Shown here piece after piece: positions 1 through 6,540 of a stretch of 17,410 bases of DNA. Location of the stretch: contig JAZURZ010000041.1 in assembly GCA_045606465.1 (NCBI GenBank), positions 1 through 17,410 on the forward strand. Reading direction: 5' to 3'. This stretch comes from CAKSQL01 sp045606465 (lineage in GTDB: Bacteria > Bacillota > Clostridia > UBA1381). The translations under genes were made by a program, and so were the position numbers. The stretch's first letter is position 1. Every line of letters begins with the position of its first letter. Under the pieces are notes generated by a model that was given only the letters and a program-made list of their open reading frames with translations, had not been told where the DNA came from and made no database searches.

Positions 1-90
1 TTGTCAATATCTTTTTTCGACTTTTTTCTATCTTTGGTGATTTCTCGTTTTATTATTACGTTTTTTTTCTCTTTTTATGCTATTTTATAC

Positions 91-123
91 AAAAACAAGG
101 CGAAATAGTTTCGCCTTGTTTTT
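91..123. terminator. Bidirectional intrinsic terminator
   Basis: A perfect 15-bp stem (91-105 with 109-123) closes on a 3-nt loop. The arms begin with A5 and end with T5, so either strand can read it as a GC-core hairpin with a U tract. On the minus strand it lies about 100 nt beyond the ABC exporter stop and is the likely end of that transcript. It may also end a plus-strand gene lying left of the window. No gene is visible in 1-225. Confidence 0.85.
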
Positions 124-164
124 ATACTTGAGTTTAAAAAAAGGAAAAAAGAACACGAAAGCCT

Positions 165-222
165 GGAATTCAAATTTAAATTTTCAACTTTCAATTCCTC
201 ATTTTCAATTTTTAATTTGTTT
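165..222. repeat. A/T-rich tract with repeated TTCAATT-like units
   Basis: Between the terminator and the ABC exporter stop, the plus strand carries closely spaced variants of TTTTCAAyTTT and TTCAATT. The ends (CAAATTTAAATTTT and AATTTTTAATTTG) are imperfect inverted repeats. It looks like a short degenerate intergenic repeat, but only one copy is visible here, so dispersal cannot be shown. No coding potential is credited. Confidence 0.3.
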
Positions 223-225
223 GTA

Positions 226-2064
226 TCATTCAAGCACTTCAGCAGCTTCCTTTGCATTCATGTCATTAAGGGTTTTCAATTCGAAGAATCTGCCCCTTTT
301 CGCCATAAGCTCATCATAAGTTCCTATTTCTACACATCTGCCCGAATCCATGACCACAATTCTGTCAGCATCACGTATTGTAGAAAGACGATGCGCCACT
401 ATAAATGTTGTTCTGTCCTTTATCAGATGGGAAATTGCTTTTTGAACATGATACTCTGAAATATTATCAAGTGCAGATGTTGCCTCGTCAAGAATAAGAA
501 TTTTAGGATCACGAATCAGGGCTCGTGCAATAGATATTCTCTGCTTTTGTCCCCCTGAGAGTTTGTCGCCGCCTTCTCCTATCAGTGTATCGAGTCCATT
601 CGGAAAATCCTTTATAAACTCATTAATATTGGAAAGTTCCACAACCTCCTGCAGACGTTCTTCTGAAATGCCCGTCAGACCATAGGTTATATTTTCTCTT
701 ATAGTTCCTGCAAATAAAATACTGTTCTGGGGCACAACCGATATAAAATGACGATAATCGCTCAAATTTATTTCGGTCATTGGTTTTCCATCTATTCTGA
801 GCTCGCCATTTGTGGAAATCAAAAAACCAATTATCATATTCATTATAGTTGATTTTCCCGAGCCCGAGGCACCAACGAAGGCAATACACTCTCCCGGTTC
901 AACTGATAATGAAAAATCTTTTATCATATCATCATTTGCTTTTGGATATCTGTAATACACATGGTCAAAATCGACACTTCCATGAATATATCTTAGTCTT
1001 ATTTTATTTGTGTTATCCTCGACCTCATCAGAAAGCATAACCTCTGACACCGAGCGTGTTGACTCATATCCCTTTGCAAATTCAGGATAAATATTTATAA
1101 GCTCCTGCACTCTTCCCGAAATGGTTGAAAAATAGCTCTGATATAGCACCACATCGCCTACAGGGATTTTCCCTTTCAATGCAAGATAGCCCGTAAAGAA
1201 AAGACAGACTGCACTCATAAGAGTACTTAAAACCCATGTTATAGAGCCGAAATAGGCATTGACCCTATCAAGAGAAAGCCCCATCTCTTTCAAATCCTGC
1301 AAATTTTGTTCAAGGGTTGCAATTTCCTCTTCTTCCAGCCCATGCGCTTTAGTGACAGGCATCATATCTAACATATTGGAAATTCTCGCAGAAATATCCT
1401 CTGTTTGTTGTCTGAACTTGTGATTATTAACTGATATAGGTTTCTTAGATGCCATAACAAGAGTAACATTCACCGGAATAACTACAAAGAAAAACAAAGT
1501 AACTATCCAGCTTTTTGTGGCAGCGATTGAAATTGTTACAAGTATATTTATCAGGCATGGAATGAGATTTTTTATAAATCTTGTATTTAAAAATTCAATA
1601 GCCTCAATATCCCTTAAGAATTTAGATTGTATCTTTCCCGACTCAACCTCTTTATGATAAGTAATTGACAGATGCTGAAGCTTTCTTATGAGGGTGTTTC
1701 TTAAACCCGCGCCGACATTTCTGAGCATTCTGTCAGTAAATTTCGAATACAAGACAAAGCTTGGTATATTTTGAACAACCAAAACAAAAAGAACAATCCC
1801 ATATAACAAAAGTCTCATAAATGTTTTATCATCAGGATTTGTTACTATATTTATTACTGCAGAGGTGGCAATTGGAATAAACCAAACCGGCGAGGCTTCC
1901 ACCGCATATAAAATTGTTGAAATCAGAATTTTCCACTTATTCTGAAGAAACAAGGCTTTGAGTATTCCACCCGCACCCTTATCCTCGCTTTTTACTTTTT
2001 CATCTGTCTGCTGTTGAAATAAAAATTCATAGTCCGGAATTTTATTTTTGTTTTTTTCTTGCAT
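226..2064 (-). CDS. ABC exporter, fused transmembrane and ATPase domains
   Basis: A 612-residue half-transporter of the MsbA/BmrA/LmrA-like type that works as a dimer in the membrane, exporting a lipid, drug or peptide. The N-terminal half holds the six-helix exporter domain. The ATPase domain has Walker A GASGSGKST (about residue 398), a Q-loop (VVPQNS), signature LSGGQKQR (about 500), Walker B ILILDEATSALD (about 520) and H-loop VAHRLST. Start: the frame is open up to 2184, but a sigma-A promoter lies inside that extension at 2099-2126. A GGGGTGG-type site precedes the ATG at 2064, so MQEKNKNK is the start. It stands alone with no partner ABC gene, so a homodimer is likely. The substrate cannot be inferred. 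Confidence 0.93.
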   Translation of the reverse strand: MQEKNKNKIPDYEFLFQQQTDEKVKSEDKGAGGILKALFLQNKWKILISTILYAVEASPVWFIPIATSAVINIVTNPDDKTFMRLLLYGIVLFVLVVQNIPSFVLYSKFTDRMLRNVGAGLRNTLIRKLQHLSITYHKEVESGKIQSKFLRDIEAIEFLNTRFIKNLIPCLINILVTISIAATKSWIVTLFFFVVIPVNVTLVMASKKPISVNNHKFRQQTEDISARISNMLDMMPVTKAHGLEEEEIATLEQNLQDLKEMGLSLDRVNAYFGSITWVLSTLMSAVCLFFTGYLALKGKIPVGDVVLYQSYFSTISGRVQELINIYPEFAKGYESTRSVSEVMLSDEVEDNTNKIRLRYIHGSVDFDHVYYRYPKANDDMIKDFSLSVEPGECIAFVGASGSGKSTIMNMIIGFLISTNGELRIDGKPMTEINLSDYRHFISVVPQNSILFAGTIRENITYGLTGISEERLQEVVELSNINEFIKDFPNGLDTLIGEGGDKLSGGQKQRISIARALIRDPKILILDEATSALDNISEYHVQKAISHLIKDRTTFIVAHRLSTIRDADRIVVMDSGRCVEIGTYDELMAKRGRFFELKTLNDMNAKEAAEVLE

Positions 2065-2098
2065 GGCTATACCACCCCACAAAGCTTTATTCAGTAAC

Positions 2099-2126
2099 AT
2101 TATATAAGAAAACAAATACTTGTCAA
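2099..2126 (-). promoter_or_regulatory. Sigma-A promoter of the ABC exporter
   Basis: On the minus strand, TTGACA (2126-2121) is followed after 16 nt by TATAAT (2104-2099). Both hexamers are full consensus. Predicted transcription start is near 2092, about 28 nt before the ATG at 2064. This excludes the longer upstream start at 2184. Confidence 0.85.
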
Positions 2127-2200
2127 TAGTTTTTTTGATTTTTTTTATTTCATTTTCTTTACAATGTTTTTTATCTTTGTGCACCTAAAATTTAAAAAAA

Positions 2201-2207
2201 TGTCGAA
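2201..2207 (+). promoter_or_regulatory. Possible Spo0A box (TGTCGAA)
   Basis: An exact match to the core 0A box TGTCGAA lies between the two divergent promoters of this intergenic region. A one-mismatch relative, AGTCGAA, is at 2310-2316. By base composition about two such 7-mers are expected by chance in a window this long, so position rather than rarity is the argument. Confidence 0.3.
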
Positions 2208-2248
2208 AGAGGTCGGACGGTTTTTTTGGTAAAATTTGTAAAATTATA

Positions 2249-2277
2249 TTGACAAAAAACAAACTATAGTGTAAAAT
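2249..2277 (+). promoter_or_regulatory. Sigma-A promoter of the small protein gene at 2333
   Basis: TTGACA (2249-2254), a 17-nt spacer and TAAAAT (2272-2277). Predicted start is near 2284, giving a leader of about 50 nt. Confidence 0.8.
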
Positions 2278-2332
2278 AAACGTGTATTTACAAGCAAATA
2301 CAAATATAAAGTCGAAATGTGAGGTTTTGAAT

Positions 2333-2494
2333 ATGGAAATTTTGGATATCACTTCTATCAGAGAAGAATTAGACTCCTGCATACGTGCACATCTTATGGA
2401 CAAAAAGAGCTTATCCGATGAAAATTTTGTTTCAAAGGTTCTCTCTTTTGAAAAACAACTTATTTGTGCTTACAAGGAAAGCTACATATATTAA
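2333..2494 (+). CDS. Small hypothetical protein, weakly Spo0E-like
   Basis: A 53-residue protein with its own strong promoter (2249-2277), a GAGG ribosome site 8 nt before the ATG and a strong terminator (2554-2588), so it is very likely a real monocistronic gene. The frame is open back to 2282, but that ATG sits at the transcription start without a ribosome site. The protein looks like two helices: SIREELDSCI, a short DKKSLSDEN turn, then LSFEKQLICAYKES. Size, helix-turn-helix hairpin layout and EELD / LSxE...LI..Y elements recall Spo0E-like aspartyl-phosphate phosphatases, which act on Spo0A~P. The hallmark SQELD in the second helix is not intact. The family link is inference; the gene call is firmer. 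Confidence 0.7.
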   Translation: MEILDITSIREELDSCIRAHLMDKKSLSDENFVSKVLSFEKQLICAYKESYIY

Positions 2495-2553
2495 TATTAA
2501 TTATACCCACAAAAATTTCCTTGCTTTTTAAAATTGCATGGAATTTTAAAATT

Positions 2554-2588
2554 AAAGCAGTCTTATATATTTTTAAGACTGCTTTTTT
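2554..2588 (+). terminator. Intrinsic terminator after the small protein gene
   Basis: A perfect 12-bp stem (2554-2565 with 2574-2585), an 8-nt loop, and a T run to 2588. The 5' arm begins with AAA, so it could also serve the minus strand, where the 84-residue gene ends at 2655. Confidence 0.9.
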
Positions 2589-2654
2589 ATAACTTACCCT
2601 CAAATTAAAGTCTGGCTCTGCAAAAGATTTTTAAAAAATTATGCACCCCAAATT

Positions 2655-2909
2655 TTAATGTATTATATATGAAAGAATTGCTGCGCCTAAAATTATACTT
2701 CCACCTATAATTGCCCATAGTGCTTTGCCCTTTTTGTTGCTTTTTTCCTGCACATCTTTATTTAGATATTCACCTACTACTCTCTCTGCTTCTTCTATGA
2801 CCTTGTCTTCTAATGCCGGATTGTAGTTTTTTAATATTAATATTGCCTGATGAATATATGGCGAAGAAAAATTATCTAAAATGACTACCTGCTTTGTAGT
2901 GTTCTTCAT
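2655..2909 (-). CDS. Small tail-anchored membrane protein, function unknown
   Basis: An 84-residue protein that I do not recognise. Residues 1 to about 50 are soluble and predicted helical, with an acidic stretch (ALEDKVIEEAERVVGEYL). A Lys-rich linker (NKDVQEKSNKKGK) leads to one C-terminal hydrophobic segment (about 62-82, WAIIGGSIILGAAILSYII). This is the layout of a tail-anchored protein with its bulk in the cytoplasm. An AAAAGGGG ribosome site lies 7 nt before the ATG, which supports translation. It is monocistronic and divergent from the 3D-protein gene. No convincing sigma-A promoter was found upstream, so another sigma factor is possible but not shown. Confidence 0.7.
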   Translation of the reverse strand: MKNTTKQVVILDNFSSPYIHQAILILKNYNPALEDKVIEEAERVVGEYLNKDVQEKSNKKGKALWAIIGGSIILGAAILSYIIH

Positions 2910-3147
2910 GATGATACCCCTTTTCTTAACATTTTTGTAGCATTTAAACTCCTCTTAGTTATTCCTATTTTAACCAAAAGTGCTTAAATATATACATTTT
3001 TTTCTTCGTTTTTGTTTTTTGTGAAATATTTTTTCGCGAAAAACATGAATAATATTTTCTCATTTGGAATATAATGGTAAAAAATATGTCATTTTATATA
3101 AAATCGCCCCCTGATTATTAAATTTTAAAAACTGTTTTTAGTAAAAA

Positions 3148-3164
3148 CGTAACAAATTTGTAAC
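3148..3164 (+). promoter_or_regulatory. WalR-like direct repeat upstream of the 3D-protein promoter
   Basis: CGTAAC, 5 nt, TGTAAC fits the WalR (YycF) consensus TGTWAH-N5-TGTWAH at 11 of 12 positions. It ends 7 nt before the -35 hexamer, a position typical of activator sites. WalR of Bacillus and Staphylococcus controls cell-wall remodelling genes, including 3D-domain proteins such as YocH. The box is seen; the regulator is inferred. Confidence 0.4.
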
Positions 3165-3171
3165 AACTGCC

Positions 3172-3200
3172 TTGACTTTTTCATTTTTTCATAGTAAAAT
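3172..3200 (+). promoter_or_regulatory. Sigma-A promoter of the 3D-domain protein
   Basis: TTGACT (3172-3177), a 17-nt spacer and TAAAAT (3195-3200). Predicted start is near 3207, giving a leader of about 84 nt. Confidence 0.75.
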
Positions 3201-3290
3201 GGCAGTTATAGGACTTGAAAAAACAGTTTTAAAGGATAAATTGTGTGTAAAAACCTATGTTTTTGGCACAAGGAAAGGAATGATTAAGGT

Positions 3291-4349
3291 ATGAAATTAT
3301 TTTCAAAACTAAAGCAGTACCGCCACAACAATCCTAAAAAATTGTTTGAAACATTTATGACTCTCACCGTAGTTTCTCTAATAACAATGGGTGCCGTGTT
3401 TGACTCAAGCATGAAAGAAATTACCGTCATCCGCACCAATTTATTTGCGAATACTTCGGAAAGTTTCACAACGAAAACACGTCAAGAAAACGTACATGAC
3501 TTTTTTGAAGAAAAAGGAATATTTGTAGCCGAAGATGAAATTCTGACATTTTCAATATCGAATTCATTAAAAGACGGCGACATACTCGAGATAAAGCAAG
3601 GCGTACCTGTTACAATCACTGCTGATGGTATAACAAAGCTTACTTTAACCTCACGTGAAACAGTTGCCGACGCTCTTTTTGAAGCAGGAATTCAAATCAA
3701 TCCATACGATTGGGCAGAGCCCGGCTTTGAATCTCCCATCACTGAAAACATGAAAATTATTCTTCACAGAATATCTGTACAGGAAGAAACTGTTACTGAA
3801 ACTTTTTCAGGTCCTGTAGAAAACCGTACAGATGACAATATGTATTCAGATGAGACAGTAGTGGTTAATGGCGAAATCGGCGAAAAGCAGATTACCTACC
3901 GCACATTTTTCAATGGTGATAAGCAGGTTTATCGCGAAGTTGTTTCTGAAACAATTTTAAAGCAAGCCACCCCTACTATAATTACTACCGGAACTAAAAC
4001 AAGACTTACTGCAACAAAGCAAGGAAGAACATTTACTTATTCAAGAAAAATCACTGTTAAGGCAACTGCATATGACACTTCGTTAGAAGAAAATGGCGGT
4101 TGGACAAAAACTGCATATGGTCTTACTCCCGGCTTTGGTATAGTTGCAGTTGACCCAAGGGTTATTCCTTTGGGAACCAGATTGTATGTCGAGTCAACAG
4201 ATGATGGACAATCATGGACATATGGCTTCTGTCTTGCAGGTGATACAGGCGGTGCAATTAAAGGCAATCGTATTGACCTTTGCTATAATACTCAATACGA
4301 ATGCGTTCAATTTGGCAGAAGAAATGCTACAGTTTATGTTTTAGAATAA
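3291..4349 (+). CDS. G5 and 3D domain cell-wall protein, YabE/Rpf-like
   Basis: A 352-residue protein, membrane-anchored or secreted. A basic N-terminus precedes one hydrophobic segment (about 20-38). Two DUF348-like ubiquitin-fold repeats follow, the first diverged and the second clear (VTITADGITKLTLTSRETV). A G5 domain (about 155-235) probably binds peptidoglycan. The C-terminal 3D domain (about 255-350) keeps its three aspartates in VAVDPRVIP, AGDTGGAI and RIDLC. This is the YabE/YocH-type architecture, a likely lytic transglycosylase-type muralytic fold. AGGAAAGGA lies about 11 nt before the ATG. A four-codon frame starting at 3280 overlaps the start as ATGA and is probably incidental. 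The gene is monocistronic between its own promoter and a 20-bp terminator. Confidence 0.9.
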   Translation: MKLFSKLKQYRHNNPKKLFETFMTLTVVSLITMGAVFDSSMKEITVIRTNLFANTSESFTTKTRQENVHDFFEEKGIFVAEDEILTFSISNSLKDGDILEIKQGVPVTITADGITKLTLTSRETVADALFEAGIQINPYDWAEPGFESPITENMKIILHRISVQEETVTETFSGPVENRTDDNMYSDETVVVNGEIGEKQITYRTFFNGDKQVYREVVSETILKQATPTIITTGTKTRLTATKQGRTFTYSRKITVKATAYDTSLEENGGWTKTAYGLTPGFGIVAVDPRVIPLGTRLYVESTDDGQSWTYGFCLAGDTGGAIKGNRIDLCYNTQYECVQFGRRNATVYVLE

Positions 4350-4360
4350 TTTTAGGATTT

Positions 4361-4405
4361 AAAAATCAAAAAGCAAAACGATAACGTTTTGCTTTTTGAT
4401 TTTTT
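4361..4405. terminator. Strong bidirectional terminator
   Basis: A perfect 20-bp stem (4361-4380 with 4385-4404) with loop ATAA, A5 at the left edge and T5 at the right. It ends the 3D-protein transcript 11 nt after its stop. Confidence 0.93.
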
Positions 4406-4406
4406 A

Positions 4407-4440
4407 AAAAAAAGTAAAATTTTTACTTTTTTTATTTTTT
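4407..4440 (+). terminator. A/T-only hairpin and T tract, possible second terminator
   Basis: A-rich arm 4407-4419 pairs with 4421-4433, followed by TATTTTTT. It contains only one G-C pair per GTAAAA/TTTTAC core, so it is weak. It directly follows the strong terminator and may act as a backup. Confidence 0.4.
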
Positions 4441-4453
4441 TTCGCTATACCTC

Positions 4454-4481
4454 TTGTAAAATTAAAATTTTATGGTATAAT
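4454..4481 (+). promoter_or_regulatory. Promoter upstream of secG, extended -10
   Basis: TTGTAA (4454-4459), a 16-nt spacer and TATAAT (4476-4481), preceded by TGG, which makes an extended -10. Predicted start is near 4488, leaving about 108 nt of leader before secG. Confidence 0.75.
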
Positions 4482-4538
4482 ATAAGGAGGATATATTGTG
4501 CTTATTGGATTTGCACAATCAATTTACTTAAAAAAATC

Positions 4539-4574
4539 GTAATTGTAAAAACAATTACTGATAAAAATTGTTTT
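4539..4574 (+). promoter_or_regulatory. Mutually exclusive hairpins in the secG leader
   Basis: Hairpin 1 pairs GTAATTGT (4539-4546) with ACAATTAC (4551-4558) over an AAAA loop. Hairpin 2 pairs AAAACAATT (4548-4556) with AATTGTTTT (4566-4574). They share 4551-4556, so only one can form at a time. Hairpin 2 ends 3 nt before the secG ribosome site. Confidence 0.4.
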
Positions 4575-4595
4575 GGTAAGGAGGGTTAACATACG

Positions 4596-4841
4596 ATGGA
4601 TAGCATGAAGATTATATTTACGGTTTTGCATATACTTGTTTGTGTATTGCTTATTGCTGTAGTATTGTTGCAGGAAGGTAAGGATGCAGGCATGAAGAGC
4701 ATTTCCGGAGCTTCTCCTGACGCAGGTGATTCATTCTTCAGAAAGAACACCGGTAGAACCAAAGCAGCTATTTTTTCAAAATTTACAGTTGTACTCGCTG
4801 TTTTGTTTTTAATAACAACCATGGTTTTGTTGGTTCTATAA
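4596..4841 (+). CDS. secG: Preprotein translocase subunit SecG
   Basis: An 81-residue accessory subunit of the SecYEG channel, which helps SecA-driven export across the plasma membrane. The family pattern is clear: TM1 (about 4-25, FTVLHILVCVLLIAVVLLQ), the conserved LQEGKDAGM loop, a cytoplasmic ISGAS...SFFRKNTGRTK segment, and TM2 (about 58-80). Length is normal. AAGGAGGG (4578-4585) lies 10 nt before the ATG, which selects this start over the Met three codons later. In many Firmicutes secG sits with eno, rnr, smpB or ssrA. Here none of those genes adjoin it, and the region beyond is rearranged. Confidence 0.95.
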   Translation: MDSMKIIFTVLHILVCVLLIAVVLLQEGKDAGMKSISGASPDAGDSFFRKNTGRTKAAIFSKFTVVLAVLFLITTMVLLVL

Positions 4842-4850
4842 TTTAAAAAG

Positions 4851-4876
4851 ACACTTTTATTTTAAAATAAAAGTGT
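4851..4876. repeat. Perfect 26-nt A/T-rich palindrome after secG
   Basis: A 26-nt perfect palindrome (ACACTTTTATTTT and its complement) starts 10 nt after the secG stop. No T tract follows on the plus strand, but on the minus strand it is followed by CTTTTTAAATT. It may be a weak reverse terminator or an mRNA end-protecting hairpin. Confidence 0.5.
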
Positions 4877-4891
4877 TAATATGAAACTATT

Positions 4892-4929
4892 CTTCCGCAA
4901 GTTTATTTATAATCTTGCGGAAGTTTTTT
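4892..4929 (+). terminator. secG transcription terminator
   Basis: A 10-bp GC-containing stem, CTTCCGCAAG (4892-4901) with CTTGCGGAAG (4914-4923), a 12-nt loop, then six T. It is correctly placed to end the secG transcript. Confidence 0.85.
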
Positions 4930-4979
4930 ATTTTATTAATATCTATTTTTAAATATATCATTTACTAATTTAGAAAATA

Positions 4980-5029
4980 TAGCACTATGGCATCAGTTAA
5001 AAAACTGATGCCATAGTGCTAATTATTTT
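4980..5029. terminator. 19-bp hairpin, probable terminator of the surface-protein fragment
   Basis: A perfect 19-bp stem (4980-4998 with 5003-5021) with loop AAAA. T-rich sequence follows on both strands. It lies about 13 nt beyond the probable natural stop (5034) of the minus-strand surface-protein remnant and faces the secG terminator. Confidence 0.75.
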
Positions 5030-5033
5030 TTCT

Positions 5034-5713
5034 TTAAACTGTATTTTTTGTGTAAATATTATCTATAAACGTAATATGACTGCCAACAACTGAATGAGCG
5101 TGAGGAATGACAACTGAAGCGGCATTTCCTGCATCCTCAAATGTACGTATTTCTTGTTTTGACCATCGATCTTAACCTTTTCTGCCATCTTATACTTCTT
5201 AAGACCTTCCTCTTCTGAGAAAAGCTTGATGTACATAGCAGGTTCATCTGATTCATTGTCATCAGTAAGGTTAGAATAGCTTAAGTAATATCCGAAGTAG
5301 TAGTCTGCACTTACTGTAGATGCTGAAACTGCAACAACTTCGCCAAATGAGTCAAGCTTAAATGTGATTGACTGATTAACAGTAAGTGAAGACTTAATCT
5401 TATCATAGAATTTGTCATTTACAGGGTATTCTTCATCACCTATGATAAAGTATCTTACGCCATAGTGTTCAGTTTCACCTGAGTAAATGCCTGTTACTTC
5501 TGCATTGGAAATCTGAGCTTCCACATAGCCACCAAGACTCTTATATAATGCGAAAACTGTTCCCCTTGAGATAGTTCCTACTGATACAACATTGCCCTCT
5601 GAGTCAAGAACTCTTGCAACGCCATTTTCGCCTGACAAATCAATTACATCTGTGCTGTCAAGTGAATCATAAACAATGCCATTTGTCGCATCAACGTACA
5701 CTGTGGAGTACAT
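5034..5713 (-). pseudogene. Surface/S-layer-type protein fragment, 5'-truncated and frameshifted
   Basis: On the minus strand about 190 residues read well (YVDATNGIVYDSLDS to KVKIDGQNKKYV). They form beta-rich, acidic, Ser/Thr/Asp-rich sequence like the repeat region of large secreted SLH/S-layer-type proteins of Clostridia. No signal peptide or SLH domain remains. Upstream of about 5713 the frame runs into the antisense of the AraC gene, so the 5' end is missing. Near 5143-5149 the frame shifts. The open frame drifts into non-homologous sequence ending at 5063, while another frame gives FEDAGNAASVVIPHAHS and reaches TAA at 5034, just before a strong hairpin. One lost base would explain this. 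Assignment to a surface-protein class is by composition and style, not a named domain. Confidence 0.6.
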
Positions 5714-6419
5714 TATTTCAGGCAAGGGTTGTGTTCAGGAAAACGATCGCATATGTTATCCTCAGGTAGGGGACACCCACATTTTCCACGCAGGCACAAA
5801 CCAGCGTTTTTTCACCAACCCTGTTGATCCTTGGGTTAAAGTATGGGTTATCTTTTCACGGCGTCTTGCAGATGCTTTGTTTGAAATTTATGATCTGGAC
5901 ACACAAATCCATTTCCCCGGATTGGGTTTAAGACAGCCTATTGAAAAAATCATTGACTTATGCCACAATAACCCTTTGACTGACGAGCTTATGAGCCAAT
6001 GCAGCGTTATAGTTATGGAAATTATACAAAAGCTTTATCTTTACAAAACCAGAAAGATGCTTGAGCCAAAAACTCTTACTGCTGCCGACAAAATGAAGCA
6101 AATAATAGACACCATGTGGCAGTATGACATTTCAATGACTGAGCTTGCAAAGCAGGTTTATTGTTCAAGAAACCATGCAATAAGGCCATTTAAAAACAGA
6201 TTTGGGATTTCGCCATACAAGTACATATCAGACATTCGTCTTAAAAATTCAAAGCGTATGCTTAAAAGCTCCAATCTTCCCGTCGGCGAAATTGCAAAAT
6301 CGTTAGGCTTTTGCGATTCAAGATACTTTTCAAATTGGTTTAAAAAGCATACCGATTGTTCCCCCAAGAGTTATCGCTCGTCGGTGCGTTCTCAGGAGAT
6401 TAAATCGATTACAAAATAA
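5700..6419 (+). pseudogene. AraC-family regulator, N-terminus missing
   Basis: About 235 residues of an AraC/XylS-type transcription factor. The left part is the end of the cupin-like sensor domain (YTVEYIISGKG to NQRFFTNPVDPWVKVWVIFS). The C-terminal third holds both helix-turn-helix units (DISMTELAKQVYCSRNH...FKNRFGISPYKYI and LPVGEIAKSLGFCDSRYFSNWFKKH). Relatives normally have about 40 residues before the YTVEYIISGKG strand. Here the frame enters antisense surface-protein sequence, and the ATG at 5676 lies in that foreign part with no ribosome site. It probably lost its promoter and 5' end. A shortened product from a new start is possible, but sensing would be impaired. Confidence 0.65.
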
Positions 6420-6460
6420 AATTTCTGTAAAGATTTTACATTCACAGTATTGTGAACAAA

Positions 6461-6514
6461 AATTAAAACTGCCCCTGTTTGTGCAAGGCATCACAATCAG
6501 GGGCAGTTTTAATT
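6461..6514. terminator. Convergent terminator between the AraC remnant and the ylmC-like gene
   Basis: A perfect 17-bp stem (6461-6477 with 6498-6514) with a GC-rich core (CTGCCCCTG) and a nested 5-bp stem (6479-6483 with 6492-6496). T-rich arms on both strands make it usable in both directions. A smaller hairpin TTCACA/TGTGAA sits just before it at 6441-6456. Confidence 0.85.
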
Positions 6515-6540
6515 CTTCACATTTTTAAAATTACACTTTC

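Larger units (their letters stand above)
2910..3290. other. Divergent intergenic region with several palindromes
   Basis: A 381-nt region between the 84-residue gene (-) and the 3D-protein gene (+). From left to right it holds a 14-nt palindrome with a CGCG core (3030-3043), a first AAAACNGTTTT site (3127-3137), a WalR-like direct repeat (3148-3164) containing the palindrome ACAAATTTGT, a promoter (3172-3200) flanked by the 7-bp inverted repeat AACTGCC/GGCAGTT, and a second AAAACNGTTTT site (3220-3230). No coding potential is credited. Confidence 0.6.

Noticed and set aside
2065..2184. Upstream extension of the ABC exporter (start at 2184)
   Set aside because: A full-consensus sigma-A promoter lies inside the extension, and the ATG at 2064 has the ribosome site.
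3280..3294. Four-codon upstream frame (MIKV) overlapping the 3D-protein start as ATGA
   Set aside because: The purine-rich site is too close to this ATG to drive it, and such a short frame is expected by chance.
5676..5700. ATG at 5676 as the true start of the AraC gene
   Set aside because: The first codons are antisense of the surface-protein fragment, and no ribosome site is present.
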